Origin: Sphingomonadaceae bacterium
GTDB taxonomy: Bacteria; Pseudomonadota; Alphaproteobacteria; Sphingomonadales; Sphingomonadaceae
DNA length: 64,000 bases
NCBI GenBank assembly: GCA_947454135.1
Contig: CANGJI010000004.1
Coordinates: forward strand, 1-64,000
Direction: 5' to 3'
Shown: positions 49,584 to 58,587 of the stretch, piece by piece
How the letters are laid out: every line of letters starts with the position of its first letter
Position numbering within the stretch: the first letter of the stretch is position 1
Position numbers and translations under genes: made by a program
The notes under the pieces: model-generated
The model's database searches: none
The model's input: the letters and a program-made list of their open reading frames with translations, nothing else
What the model was told of the DNA's origin: nothing

Positions 49584-51032
49584 ATGTCGGGCGCGCAGGC
49601 AATCAATCCATCGGCCGAGTTGCGTCATAGCGCCAGCCGAACTGGATCACGCGCAACCGCGGATACCGCCCTCACGCCCGGGGCTCGCCCCCTTCCGGGT
49701 ACGGCTCTTTGCATGCTCCTGGTTGCTCTTTCGATGGTTCTCGGCGGTGGCGGTACGGTCAATCCTCAGACGGAAATGATCCTGCAGGTCTGCACTGGCC
49801 TGATCATGATCCCGTTGGTTGCAAGCGCAGACATGCAGCGCGGGCTCGGCCCCGTTCAGATGCCCGCGCTATGTCTTGGCGGCCTCGTCCTGCTTGTACC
49901 TGTTCTCCAGCTCGTCCCGTTGCCCCCTTCGGTCTGGCACGCACTGCCCGGCCGGTCGGTGGAAATCCAGTCGTTGGCACTGGTCAGCGCAGACAATGCG
50001 TGGATGCCGCTCTCCATGGCACCGGCACGGACGTTCGCTTCGCTGCTTGCGATGATCTGCCCGGTCCTGCTCATGCTTCAAGTCTCAAGGCTCTCGGTCC
50101 GCGGCCGGAACTGGCTTTGTGTCGTGATCGTTTCAGGCGGCATGCTGTCGCTCGTGCTCGGCGTGCTGCAACTCTCCCACACCGGGGATTTCGACTGGTC
50201 GCTTTATAGTGAGTACAGCAAAGGCTTCCTTGTCGGCTTCCAGGCCAACCGAAACGCGCAGGCAGACGTCCTGCTGACCGCCATGCTCGCGGCTGGTGCG
50301 CTGGCCAGTGCGCGGCTGGGTAATGGCCGCAGCAGCCTGCTGACGTGGACGGCCCTCTTGCTGGCGCTGGTCGGCCTGCTGATTGGCCTGATCATGACGG
50401 GTTCGCGCACGGGCATTGCTCTGGCAGCGGTCATGTTCAGCTTTGTCGGGCTAATGCTGCTGCCGCTGCTTCGAAACCGCAAAGCCGTGGTTTACGGGCT
50501 CGTCGGATCAGGAGCGACTGCGATCGTCAGCGTGGGCCTGCTCCTCCAATTGCAGTCAGTGCAGAGAATCGCGGATCGATTTTCGTTTGCGCGGGAGGCC
50601 CGCTGGGATCTTTGGGCAGATACCTGGCATGCCGCGACACAGGTCTGGCCGTTCGGCAGCGGCATCGGCACGATCGTTCCCATGCTCGAAGCCGCGGAAC
50701 GACTGGAAGTCGTCGATCCGACACGGCCGGTTCGTGCGCACAACGATTGGCTGGAGTGGACTCTTGAGGCCGGACTGCCAGGGCTTGTCGCGCTTGGCCT
50801 TGTGACAGCGGTCCTCGGATTTCTCGTTTTCCGCGCCGTCATGGAAGCGAGCCGCGGGGATGTCACGTCAAGTCGACGTGCTCAAATCATCTTTGCCTGC
50901 GGGTTTCTGTCGATCGAAGCCCTCCACGCTATCGTCGATTATCCCATGCGCAGCATGTCGCTTGCGATGCTGACCGCGGTTGCAGCAGCGTTCCTGCTCG
51001 CTCCCGCCGCAGCGCAGCAGAAGCAGCTATGA
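49584..51032 (+). CDS. O-antigen ligase/polymerase family membrane protein (copy 1)
   Basis: Polytopic; 'GLIMTGSRTGIALAAVMF', 'RPVRAHNDWLEWTLEAGLPGLVALGL' Wzy_C-type motif; start at MSGAQ preferred. Confidence 0.88.
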   Translation: MSGAQAINPSAELRHSASRTGSRATADTALTPGARPLPGTALCMLLVALSMVLGGGGTVNPQTEMILQVCTGLIMIPLVASADMQRGLGPVQMPALCLGGLVLLVPVLQLVPLPPSVWHALPGRSVEIQSLALVSADNAWMPLSMAPARTFASLLAMICPVLLMLQVSRLSVRGRNWLCVVIVSGGMLSLVLGVLQLSHTGDFDWSLYSEYSKGFLVGFQANRNAQADVLLTAMLAAGALASARLGNGRSSLLTWTALLLALVGLLIGLIMTGSRTGIALAAVMFSFVGLMLLPLLRNRKAVVYGLVGSGATAIVSVGLLLQLQSVQRIADRFSFAREARWDLWADTWHAATQVWPFGSGIGTIVPMLEAAERLEVVDPTRPVRAHNDWLEWTLEAGLPGLVALGLVTAVLGFLVFRAVMEASRGDVTSSRRAQIIFACGFLSIEALHAIVDYPMRSMSLAMLTAVAAAFLLAPAAAQQKQL

Positions 51033-51111
51033 GGATCATGGTCTTCACGGATTTATACGAAGTTGCACTGAGTCATTTATGCTGTCATCCGTTAATTAAG
51101 TCGGAAATAAT

Positions 51112-51828
51112 ATGCTTCAGAGGGCTAATAGTACAGTGAAGAAAACCGCGGCCATCATTTTGCTGCTGACCAGCTCAAGCCTCGCCGCGTGTTCGTCGCA
51201 GTTGTACAAAGCCCTGCCATCCCAGGACGCGGCCTATGCGATCATTCCACCGATCGACAAGGTTCAGGCACCAACCCAATATTTGATCGTGCCAGGCGAT
51301 GTTGTATCGCTTTCCGTATTCGGCGAACCAGATCTCACGTTTGAAAAGCTGCCCGTCGACGATGCCGGTTTCATCCAGGTCCCCCTTGTCGGCGCGGTGC
51401 ATGTTGCATCGCTTACGCCGGACAACGCCTCCAAACTGATTGCGGCAAAGCTCGGAGCGCGTTTCCTCCGCAACCCGGATGTCACTCTCAATGTGATCGA
51501 GCAGACCGGACAGACCGTCACGGTCGAAGGGCAGGTGATGAAGGCTGGTTCCTATCCGATTGACAGCCAGACCACACTACTTGGCGCCATCGCGCTGGCA
51601 CAAAGCCCCACTCGCATTGCCAAGCTCGACGAGGTCGTCGTGTTCCGCACCGTGAACAACGAGCGCATGGCCGCGCGCTTCGACCTCTCCCGAATCCGTG
51701 CTGGACGCGACCCCGACCCCCAGATTCTCGGCGGCGATGTCGTGGTTGTCGGCTTCTCGCAGGCCAAGTCGATTTATCGCGACATGCTGCAGGCGGCTCC
51801 GATCTTCAATGTCTTCACTCGTTTCTAA
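51112..51828 (+). CDS. Polysaccharide export protein (Wza/OPX family)
   Basis: Lipobox 'SSSLAACSS'; 'YLIVPGDVVSLSVFGEPDLTFEKLPVDDAGFIQVPLVGAVHVASLTPDNASKLIAAKLGARFLRNPDVTLNV'. Confidence 0.93.
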   Translation: MLQRANSTVKKTAAIILLLTSSSLAACSSQLYKALPSQDAAYAIIPPIDKVQAPTQYLIVPGDVVSLSVFGEPDLTFEKLPVDDAGFIQVPLVGAVHVASLTPDNASKLIAAKLGARFLRNPDVTLNVIEQTGQTVTVEGQVMKAGSYPIDSQTTLLGAIALAQSPTRIAKLDEVVVFRTVNNERMAARFDLSRIRAGRDPDPQILGGDVVVVGFSQAKSIYRDMLQAAPIFNVFTRF

Positions 51829-54091
51829 CCGCGGCGGTATCGTGCAGCAAACAACCCAAGTGTCCGGCGCAGCCGACCCCAACATCGCTCTCGAGAATAC
51901 TGCCGCGAATGGCGGCTACGGCAGCTATGGCGATAATGGCCACTACATGGACGGTGAGCCCTCGCTGGACCTTCGCGAGATCATCACGACAATTCGCGCG
52001 AACCTCATTCTCATCAGCATCATTGTCGCGTCTGCGCTTGCATTGGCGCTTGTCATGACATTGCTGCAGACACCCCGCTACACGGCCGAAACCACGCTAC
52101 AGATCAACGATCAGTCCGCACAGATCTTCGGCAAGCAGGACGATACGATGCAGGACCCGGTCGTTGCGGCAAGCGACACCGAGCGGTTCCTGCAAACTCA
52201 GGTCGAGATCCTCAAGAGCCGGGCGCTCGCAGAACGCGTAGCGCAGAAACTGCGGCTGGTTGGCAACAGCAAGTTCTATGACGCGATGGGAGTGCGCCAA
52301 CCCACCCAGGATCTCACCCGTTCGGAGCTTGAAGATCTCACAATCCGCACGATCGAAACCGCGCGTGATGTAGACCTCCCACGCAACACCCGCCTTGCGA
52401 CCGTCAGCTTCATCAGCACGCAACCCGAGCTGGCGGCCCGAATTGCCAACACGTTCGCGTCCGAATTTATCCAGACCAACCTTCAGCGCCGCTTTGACAG
52501 CTCAGCTTACGCCCGCGAATTCATTTCAGGTCAGCTGTCCGAAGCGCGCGCGAAGCTTGAGCGTTCGGAGCGAGAGCTCAATGCTTATGCCCGCCAGGCT
52601 GGCCTGATCCGCGATCGCGATGCCGGCGCACCCGGATCCAACCAGCGGGGCCAGCTCGGCGGTTCGGTTACGACCACGAGCCTGCTTGAAGTCAACTCTG
52701 CAGCAAACCAGGCCCAGGCAGCCCGGATCGCTGCCGAGGGGCGCTGGCGTCTGATTTCAAGCGGCAATGCCTTGAACTCGCCTGATGTGCTGGCCAACCC
52801 GGCAATTTCGCAGCTGCTGGCCCAGCGAGCGAGCGCAATGGCAGAGCTTGAAAAGCAGCGGGCAAACCATCTCGAGGACTATCCGCTCGTGCAGCAACTG
52901 CGCGCGCAGGTCGGCGTCATCGATGCGCAGATCCAGAATGTTGCGCGCAGCATTCGTGCTTCGGTGAAGCAGCAGTACGATGCCGCTGTCGAAGCTGAAT
53001 CGAGCCTCAAAAATCAAGTGGCCGAACTGAAGGGCTCGTCACTCGCCGAACAGGATCAACTTGTCCAGTATCGCCTGCTCGAACGCGAGGCGGACACGAA
53101 CCGGACGGTCTATGAAGGCCTCTTGCAGCGCTACAAGGAACTGAACGCTGCTGCGGGCATCAGCGCGAGCAATATCGCGATCATCGATCCGGCCATTGCA
53201 CCGATCCGGCCCAGTTCGCCGAACCTGCTGAAGAACATGCTGCTCGCTCTGGTCATCGGCCTGGGTTCTGCCGCCGCTCTCGTATACCTGCGCACTCTGC
53301 TCGACGACTCGGTCAAGGTTCCCGAGGACATCGAAGGCAAACTCCAGATGCCGCTTCTTGGCGTGATCCCGCTGGTGCAGGATCTTGACCTTGGGGTGGC
53401 GATGGCGGATCCCAAGTCGCCCATCAGCGAAGGGTACAATTCACTCCGAAGTGCTCTGTTGTATTCGACCGCGACAGGCCTGCCAAAGACGATGCTGGTT
53501 ACCAGTTCCCAGCCTTCGGAAGGCAAATCCACCACCAGTATTGCCATTGCGCGCGGCATCGCTCGCCTTGGACGCAGCGTCGTACTGGTCGACGTCGACT
53601 TGCGGCGTCCGGCACTTCATCGGGCCATCCCAACGCTTGGTACCGACAACAGCCAAGGTGTGTCGAGCATTCTGACCGGCCAGAGCACCATTGATGATGC
53701 GCTGTGCGATACCGACGTAGATGGCCTGAAGGTGCTGACCTCCGGCCCCATCCCGCCAAGCCCGACCGAATTGCTCGGTTCGAATCGCATGGGCGCTTTC
53801 ATCGAAGAGCTGGCGGAACGGTTCGATCTTGTCGTGCTCGACAGTCCTCCGGTTCTCGGCCTCGCCGATGCCCCGCTGATGTCCGCGCTGGTTGATGGGG
53901 TCGTCCTCGTGGTTCAGTCGGACCGCAGCCGGCGTGGTTCGCTGAAAGCTTCCCTCCGCCGCCTGCGCAATATGCGCACCAACATTCTCGGCGGCGTGTT
54001 GACCAAGTTTGACCCGACCGACATGGGCAACAAGTACTCTGAGTACTACGGTTACAACTACTACCAATACACAGATACAACAGCCAAATAG
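51809..54091 (+). CDS. Polysaccharide co-polymerase / tyrosine autokinase (Wzc-like)
   Basis: Wzz domain, Walker A 'SSQPSEGKSTTSIAIARGIA', Walker A' 'VVLVDVDLRRPALH', C-terminal tyrosine cluster 'YSEYYGYNYYQYTD'. Confidence 0.95.
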   Translation: MSSLVSNRGGIVQQTTQVSGAADPNIALENTAANGGYGSYGDNGHYMDGEPSLDLREIITTIRANLILISIIVASALALALVMTLLQTPRYTAETTLQINDQSAQIFGKQDDTMQDPVVAASDTERFLQTQVEILKSRALAERVAQKLRLVGNSKFYDAMGVRQPTQDLTRSELEDLTIRTIETARDVDLPRNTRLATVSFISTQPELAARIANTFASEFIQTNLQRRFDSSAYAREFISGQLSEARAKLERSERELNAYARQAGLIRDRDAGAPGSNQRGQLGGSVTTTSLLEVNSAANQAQAARIAAEGRWRLISSGNALNSPDVLANPAISQLLAQRASAMAELEKQRANHLEDYPLVQQLRAQVGVIDAQIQNVARSIRASVKQQYDAAVEAESSLKNQVAELKGSSLAEQDQLVQYRLLEREADTNRTVYEGLLQRYKELNAAAGISASNIAIIDPAIAPIRPSSPNLLKNMLLALVIGLGSAAALVYLRTLLDDSVKVPEDIEGKLQMPLLGVIPLVQDLDLGVAMADPKSPISEGYNSLRSALLYSTATGLPKTMLVTSSQPSEGKSTTSIAIARGIARLGRSVVLVDVDLRRPALHRAIPTLGTDNSQGVSSILTGQSTIDDALCDTDVDGLKVLTSGPIPPSPTELLGSNRMGAFIEELAERFDLVVLDSPPVLGLADAPLMSALVDGVVLVVQSDRSRRGSLKASLRRLRNMRTNILGGVLTKFDPTDMGNKYSEYYGYNYYQYTDTTAK

Positions 54092-54094
54092 TCG

Positions 54095-55285
54095 ATGACC
54101 GACACTGTCGCACCCTCTTCGTTTGCGGTTTTGCGCAAGGCGGCAAGTGTGACCGCCTTGGCCGGACTGGTCGTGGCCGCGCTGCTCAGTGGGTCTGACC
54201 GCCAGAGCCGCGACTTTCCCAGCTCACCGAGCTATCTCGGTTGGCCCTACGATACAGGTGCGGCCCGGGCGAAAGCCACGCTCGCTTTCGTGCGCAGCGG
54301 GCCGGCGAGCGCAATCGGTTTTGCGGGCCGATCCATTCTGTCCGACCCCATTTCAGCGCAGGCCGTTTCCATCCTCGGACGATCTCGGCTCTACGCTCAG
54401 CAGCTCTCAGAGGCCCGCAAGGCTTTTCAGGTATCTGGCCAGTTGGGGTGGCGCGATACCATGACCCAGATTTATTGGCTCGATCAGGCACTGCAGGCAG
54501 GTGACTACCGTATTGCGGCGGAGCGTCTGGACGCCTTGCTGCGGCAGGCCCCGGATGACGAGAACAGAGACCGGTTCATCGCTGCAGTGGCGGCTACGCC
54601 GGAAGGCCGCGCGGCAGTGGCGGAACGGCTCAAGCTCGCGCCCGGTTGGGCTCGCACTATGGTCATTCAGGTGAGCGAACTTCCTCCCGAGCAGCTCCTT
54701 CAGCGCGTCGATCTGATGCGCAGAACTGGTCGAGGAGTCTGGGACTGTCCGGTTTCCGAGGGCATCGCGCAGAAGTTGATCACGCTGGGCATGCTCCATG
54801 AAGCCCAATCCGTTTGGCAACTGAGCTGCGAGACCTCGGGAGCACTCGTTTACGATGGCGGCTTCGAGCAACTCGATACACTCAATCCAACCACCGCGTT
54901 CGACTGGCAGGTCTCCACTCAGGGTGATGCGGACATCGCGATAACTGCTGACAAGGCGAATAATCACCGTCTTTCGGTTGAGACAACGGCGAGCGTGACA
55001 CGGCCAATTGTCCGCCAGCTCGTCGTGCTCAAACCGGGTCTCTATCGGCTTGCTTGGCGCATGCCGCAAATCGATCGATCGCAGGCGCGCGCGATCAAGG
55101 TTTCACTCACGTGCAAGCCGGACTTGAGCCGAGCGACCGCCGGAACAGCGGTGGCCGGGAAGCGTGACACTTGGAGCGTGGACTTCACGGTCGACAACGA
55201 GTGCCCTGCCCGCCACCTGGTCTTCTGGCTTGAGCCACACGTGTCGATCAACCTCGACGACGTCAGCCTGACAGCGGCCAAATAG
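54095..55285 (+). CDS. Hypothetical exported protein with helical repeat region and C-terminal beta-sandwich/CBM-like region
   Basis: N-terminal hydrophobic segment; 'ARKAFQVSGQLGWRDTMTQIYWLDQALQAGDYRIAAERLDALLRQ'; C-terminal 'DGGFEQLDTLNPTTAFDWQVSTQGDADIAI...LKPGLYRLAWRM'. Confidence 0.75.
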   Translation: MTDTVAPSSFAVLRKAASVTALAGLVVAALLSGSDRQSRDFPSSPSYLGWPYDTGAARAKATLAFVRSGPASAIGFAGRSILSDPISAQAVSILGRSRLYAQQLSEARKAFQVSGQLGWRDTMTQIYWLDQALQAGDYRIAAERLDALLRQAPDDENRDRFIAAVAATPEGRAAVAERLKLAPGWARTMVIQVSELPPEQLLQRVDLMRRTGRGVWDCPVSEGIAQKLITLGMLHEAQSVWQLSCETSGALVYDGGFEQLDTLNPTTAFDWQVSTQGDADIAITADKANNHRLSVETTASVTRPIVRQLVVLKPGLYRLAWRMPQIDRSQARAIKVSLTCKPDLSRATAGTAVAGKRDTWSVDFTVDNECPARHLVFWLEPHVSINLDDVSLTAAK

Positions 55286-55410
55286 GGCTCATCTCGAAGG
55301 CGTGGCTATTCCCAGAAACCAACGCAAAACAAGGCGCTTGCCTTGGTTCCAGTTTGCGGCGGCTTGATCAGGCGAACCTGCCCTGCTCGCACCGGCTGCG
55401 CCGGAACCGG

Positions 55411-56490
55411 TCATCCTCTTTGCAACGTCCACCGTGAGAGCGATCTCATCGATGCCTTGATCTGCGACTTGCGTCGTTCCCCGACTTCAGCAAGCGCGAG
55501 GAGAATGCAGAAAGCCAGAACTTCGGCCCCCACTTGCACCAGTGCTCCCCTTTGCTGGGTCCGAAAGATGGCCGAAAAGAAAATGATCAGTGGCTGGTGC
55601 ATGAGATAGATCGTGAATGTGGCGCCTGCGAGCCAGCGGATCGCCTGCTCGGAGCGAGGACCGATCCACTCGGCCCGACCGACAACCCTGGCGACACCGG
55701 CGATATGAAGCCCAAACGCGGACGCCAACAGTGCAGCATAGCACCAGGCGATGATCGTCAGGCGAAGGTCGTATGCATGGAATGCCGAGCCAACCGGAGG
55801 AAAGACCCCATATTTCAGAACTGGATAGATCAACGGGCTCGCAATAAAGATCCATGCGAGGGGAGTTGGTATCCGCGCAAGCTTTGCAGGATCGGATACC
55901 ACATCGTAGAGCCAAGCGCCCATTAGCCAGAGCAGACCATACGCGGCCACCAATGGCCCGAAGATTGCCAGCCACAGCAGCAGAAACGCCGCGCGCCAGA
56001 GCATTGAGCGGATGAATACGGCGCTGAACGCCACATAGTAGGCCGCTTCGAAACCCAGCGACCAGTAAGCCTCGTTGCTGCCGACGACGATGTGCGCGCG
56101 CCAGGCCTCATTGAGGAAAGCAAGGCTGGTCAGAATCTCGGTCCATCGGCCCGTACCGTCAAAAAAATCCAATGCGGCATAGTGTTCGGGCGCAAGGGCC
56201 AGACCGATGCGATCCAGCACAAGCGTCACCACGATGGCGGGAACTGCCACTGAGTAGAGCCTGATTGCTCGAGCCGATGCGTAGGCCCGCCAGTCCTGCT
56301 CTCGCGAGCGGCTGACAAAACGGATGACAAATCCGGACAACAGGAAAAACACGATCACGCATTCGGAAGCATGAACCGCAAGGACCTTCGGGATGGCAGG
56401 GGCCATCAATACCCGGCTATGGCCTAGAAGAACGCCCATGGCCGCCAGGAAACGGACGACTTCAAGATACAGCGACAGGCCGCGCTTCAT
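55411..56490 (-). CDS. Acyltransferase 3 family membrane protein
   Basis: 'LSLYLEVVRFLAAMGVLLGHSRVLM...FFLLSGFVIRFVSRSREQDWRAYASARAIRLYSV'. Confidence 0.92.
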   Translation of the reverse strand: MKRGLSLYLEVVRFLAAMGVLLGHSRVLMAPAIPKVLAVHASECVIVFFLLSGFVIRFVSRSREQDWRAYASARAIRLYSVAVPAIVVTLVLDRIGLALAPEHYAALDFFDGTGRWTEILTSLAFLNEAWRAHIVVGSNEAYWSLGFEAAYYVAFSAVFIRSMLWRAAFLLLWLAIFGPLVAAYGLLWLMGAWLYDVVSDPAKLARIPTPLAWIFIASPLIYPVLKYGVFPPVGSAFHAYDLRLTIIAWCYAALLASAFGLHIAGVARVVGRAEWIGPRSEQAIRWLAGATFTIYLMHQPLIIFFSAIFRTQQRGALVQVGAEVLAFCILLALAEVGERRKSQIKASMRSLSRWTLQRG

Positions 56491-56536
56491 GGACTGCTCC
56501 ATTGTGTGGCATGCGCCGCGTTGCAGTCGGCATGTT

Positions 56537-57649
56537 TCATGGCTTGCCAACACGTTTGCGACGGACCTTCTTCGGCTGCGCTTCGATTGGCGAAGCGATC
56601 GAAGCCAGCAGATCGCGGTCCCATACCCCGTTGTTCAACAACGGAAACACCTTGTCGTTCCATACGCAGGAGTAGACGCCAAGCGAGGCCATGGCCGAAC
56701 TCATGGCGTGGTAATAGCGCACACGATCCTGCTCCGCCGCGAGGCCGATCGCACCAAACTCCAGCATCACGGGCACGCGGCCAGTGCGCTGCATGTAATC
56801 CTTCACCAGTCCAACCTGCTGCATCTGCGTCTGCAGCGCCATTGTTGCCGGGAATCCCACGCCGACTGGAAAGGCGGGCTTGACCCAATATGCCCCCTGA
56901 TGGGTGAACGCCAAGGGTGCGTAGCTATGGAATTCCGGCACGATATAGGGGTCGTCGGGCAACTGCACTTCGCTGAGCGTGTAACTGTTGCTTCCGTTCG
57001 CACCGCCCGCAATCACTGGGCGGGTCGGATTGGTGAGGCGTATCTTTGCCAGAGCTCTGGCATATAGCCCGCGCAAGAAGGGCTCGGTGACTTTATCGTG
57101 CGGCTCATTCAGCAATTCGAACCAGACGGTGGAAGGCGCTTTGGCAAAATGCGCTGCGATCTGATCCCAGAACGCGACGAAGCGGTCGACATTGCCGTCG
57201 GGATTGGCATCCAGATCGCGAAAATGGTGGATGTTGATGATGACGTTCAAGCCGGCTTCGCTGGCGGTGGAAACGTAGGCATCGATCAAAGCGAACCAGC
57301 GCGGGTCGATCTGGTAGTCGGGCAGCGGCTGTGCATGTGTATCCCATTTGATCGGCAGGCGGATCGTTTTGAAGCCGGCAGCCTTGATGGCCGTGAACCG
57401 CGATACCGAGGGCGTTTCCTGCGTCGGCCAGCCTCCCGTCTCCAGTTCTCCGCCAAGGTTCAGGCAGCGGCCCATGGGCAGCGTGATGCCCGTGGATGCC
57501 TTTGCAGGCATCGCAGGCTTGTAAAGCGCGCTCTCGACCGAACTAATGATCGGATTGGAAGCAACTGCCAAGCTGACAATACCAAGCACCGCGCCAATGG
57601 TCATAATATCCACCCGATCTAATATCGATACGAATCCGCCATTAATCAC
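56537..57649 (-). CDS. Glycoside hydrolase family 5 (cellulase-like)
   Basis: 'GRCLNLGGELETGG', 'FKTIRLPIKWDTH', acid/base 'WFELLNEPHDKV', nucleophile 'VMLEFGAIG'. Confidence 0.93.
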   Translation of the reverse strand: MINGGFVSILDRVDIMTIGAVLGIVSLAVASNPIISSVESALYKPAMPAKASTGITLPMGRCLNLGGELETGGWPTQETPSVSRFTAIKAAGFKTIRLPIKWDTHAQPLPDYQIDPRWFALIDAYVSTASEAGLNVIINIHHFRDLDANPDGNVDRFVAFWDQIAAHFAKAPSTVWFELLNEPHDKVTEPFLRGLYARALAKIRLTNPTRPVIAGGANGSNSYTLSEVQLPDDPYIVPEFHSYAPLAFTHQGAYWVKPAFPVGVGFPATMALQTQMQQVGLVKDYMQRTGRVPVMLEFGAIGLAAEQDRVRYYHAMSSAMASLGVYSCVWNDKVFPLLNNGVWDRDLLASIASPIEAQPKKVRRKRVGKP

Positions 57650-57670
57650 AAATTGATCTCTTCTAGGCGC

Positions 57671-58585
57671 TCAGCCTGTCTTGCCGAAATTTGCCACGAA
57701 TGTATCGACAGCCCAGCGGTAAAATCCGCGTGGCAGAAAGGTTCTTGCCATCTGGCGGATTATGATCCGAGATGAAACGCCAGCCCGCCAACCTCGGTAG
57801 AAGGCCATGATAGCGGAACCCGGCTTTTGCCAGGCCCAATAATAGGCGAGGCTTGTCGCGCGATAGCCGGCGATCTCGTCTTCGCGCATCAGGGCAATGT
57901 GCTGATCGAGCCATCGCTGCGGCTGCTCAAAGCCTTTGGTACGCGATGTGCGACCTGCTTCGGATTTGTCCACCCATATGCTTCCGGGTCGATCAAGCAT
58001 CTTGAACGTCCCGCCCGCAGCTTCGATCCGCAAGCAGAAATCCAGATCCTGTCCTTTGCGAAGATTGTCATCAAACCGCACAGCTTTCGCAAACCCGGCG
58101 TTCATGACGATCGTGGACGTCTGGATGATCTGATTTGCGATGAACAGATAGGTCGCCACGCGCTCGTCTGGACCGATACTCCGCTCAGGGCGCGTCCATT
58201 TGCGGTCGTTCTTGCCTCTTTCGACCAAGGTTTGCGTGTAGAGGACTTGCTTCACCGCATTGCGATCAAGGTGCGCCGCCGCGGTGGAGAGTTTGCCCGG
58301 CAGGAACAGATCGTCGGAATCAAGAAAGGCGATGTAGTCCCCGACTGCGGCATCAATTCCCGTATTGCGTGCCGCACCGCCGCCGCCGTTCGGTCGCCAG
58401 ACATAGCGGAAACGCGGATCGCCGAGGCCGTTGACAACGCGTTCGAGCGCCTCGGCGTCCCGCGAGCCGTCGTCAATGACCAGGCATTCGAAATCCGTGA
58501 AGTCCTGGCTCTGAACGGATTCAAGCGTAGGCCTGATAATGTCGGACCGGTTGTAGGCCGGAATGATAACTGAAAATGTCGGCAT
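57671..58585 (-). CDS. Glycosyltransferase family 2
   Basis: 'MPTFSVIIPAYNRSDIIRPTLESVQSQDFTDFECLVIDDGSRD...YIAFLDSDDLFLPGKL'. Confidence 0.95.
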   Translation of the reverse strand: MPTFSVIIPAYNRSDIIRPTLESVQSQDFTDFECLVIDDGSRDAEALERVVNGLGDPRFRYVWRPNGGGGAARNTGIDAAVGDYIAFLDSDDLFLPGKLSTAAAHLDRNAVKQVLYTQTLVERGKNDRKWTRPERSIGPDERVATYLFIANQIIQTSTIVMNAGFAKAVRFDDNLRKGQDLDFCLRIEAAGGTFKMLDRPGSIWVDKSEAGRTSRTKGFEQPQRWLDQHIALMREDEIAGYRATSLAYYWAWQKPGSAIMAFYRGWRAGVSSRIIIRQMARTFLPRGFYRWAVDTFVANFGKTG

Positions 58586-58587
58586 CT

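Noticed and set aside
51092-51099. TTAATTAA palindrome upstream of the OPX gene
   Set aside because: Striking in GC-rich DNA, but 8 bp in an AT-rich promoter region is not enough to claim a regulatory site.
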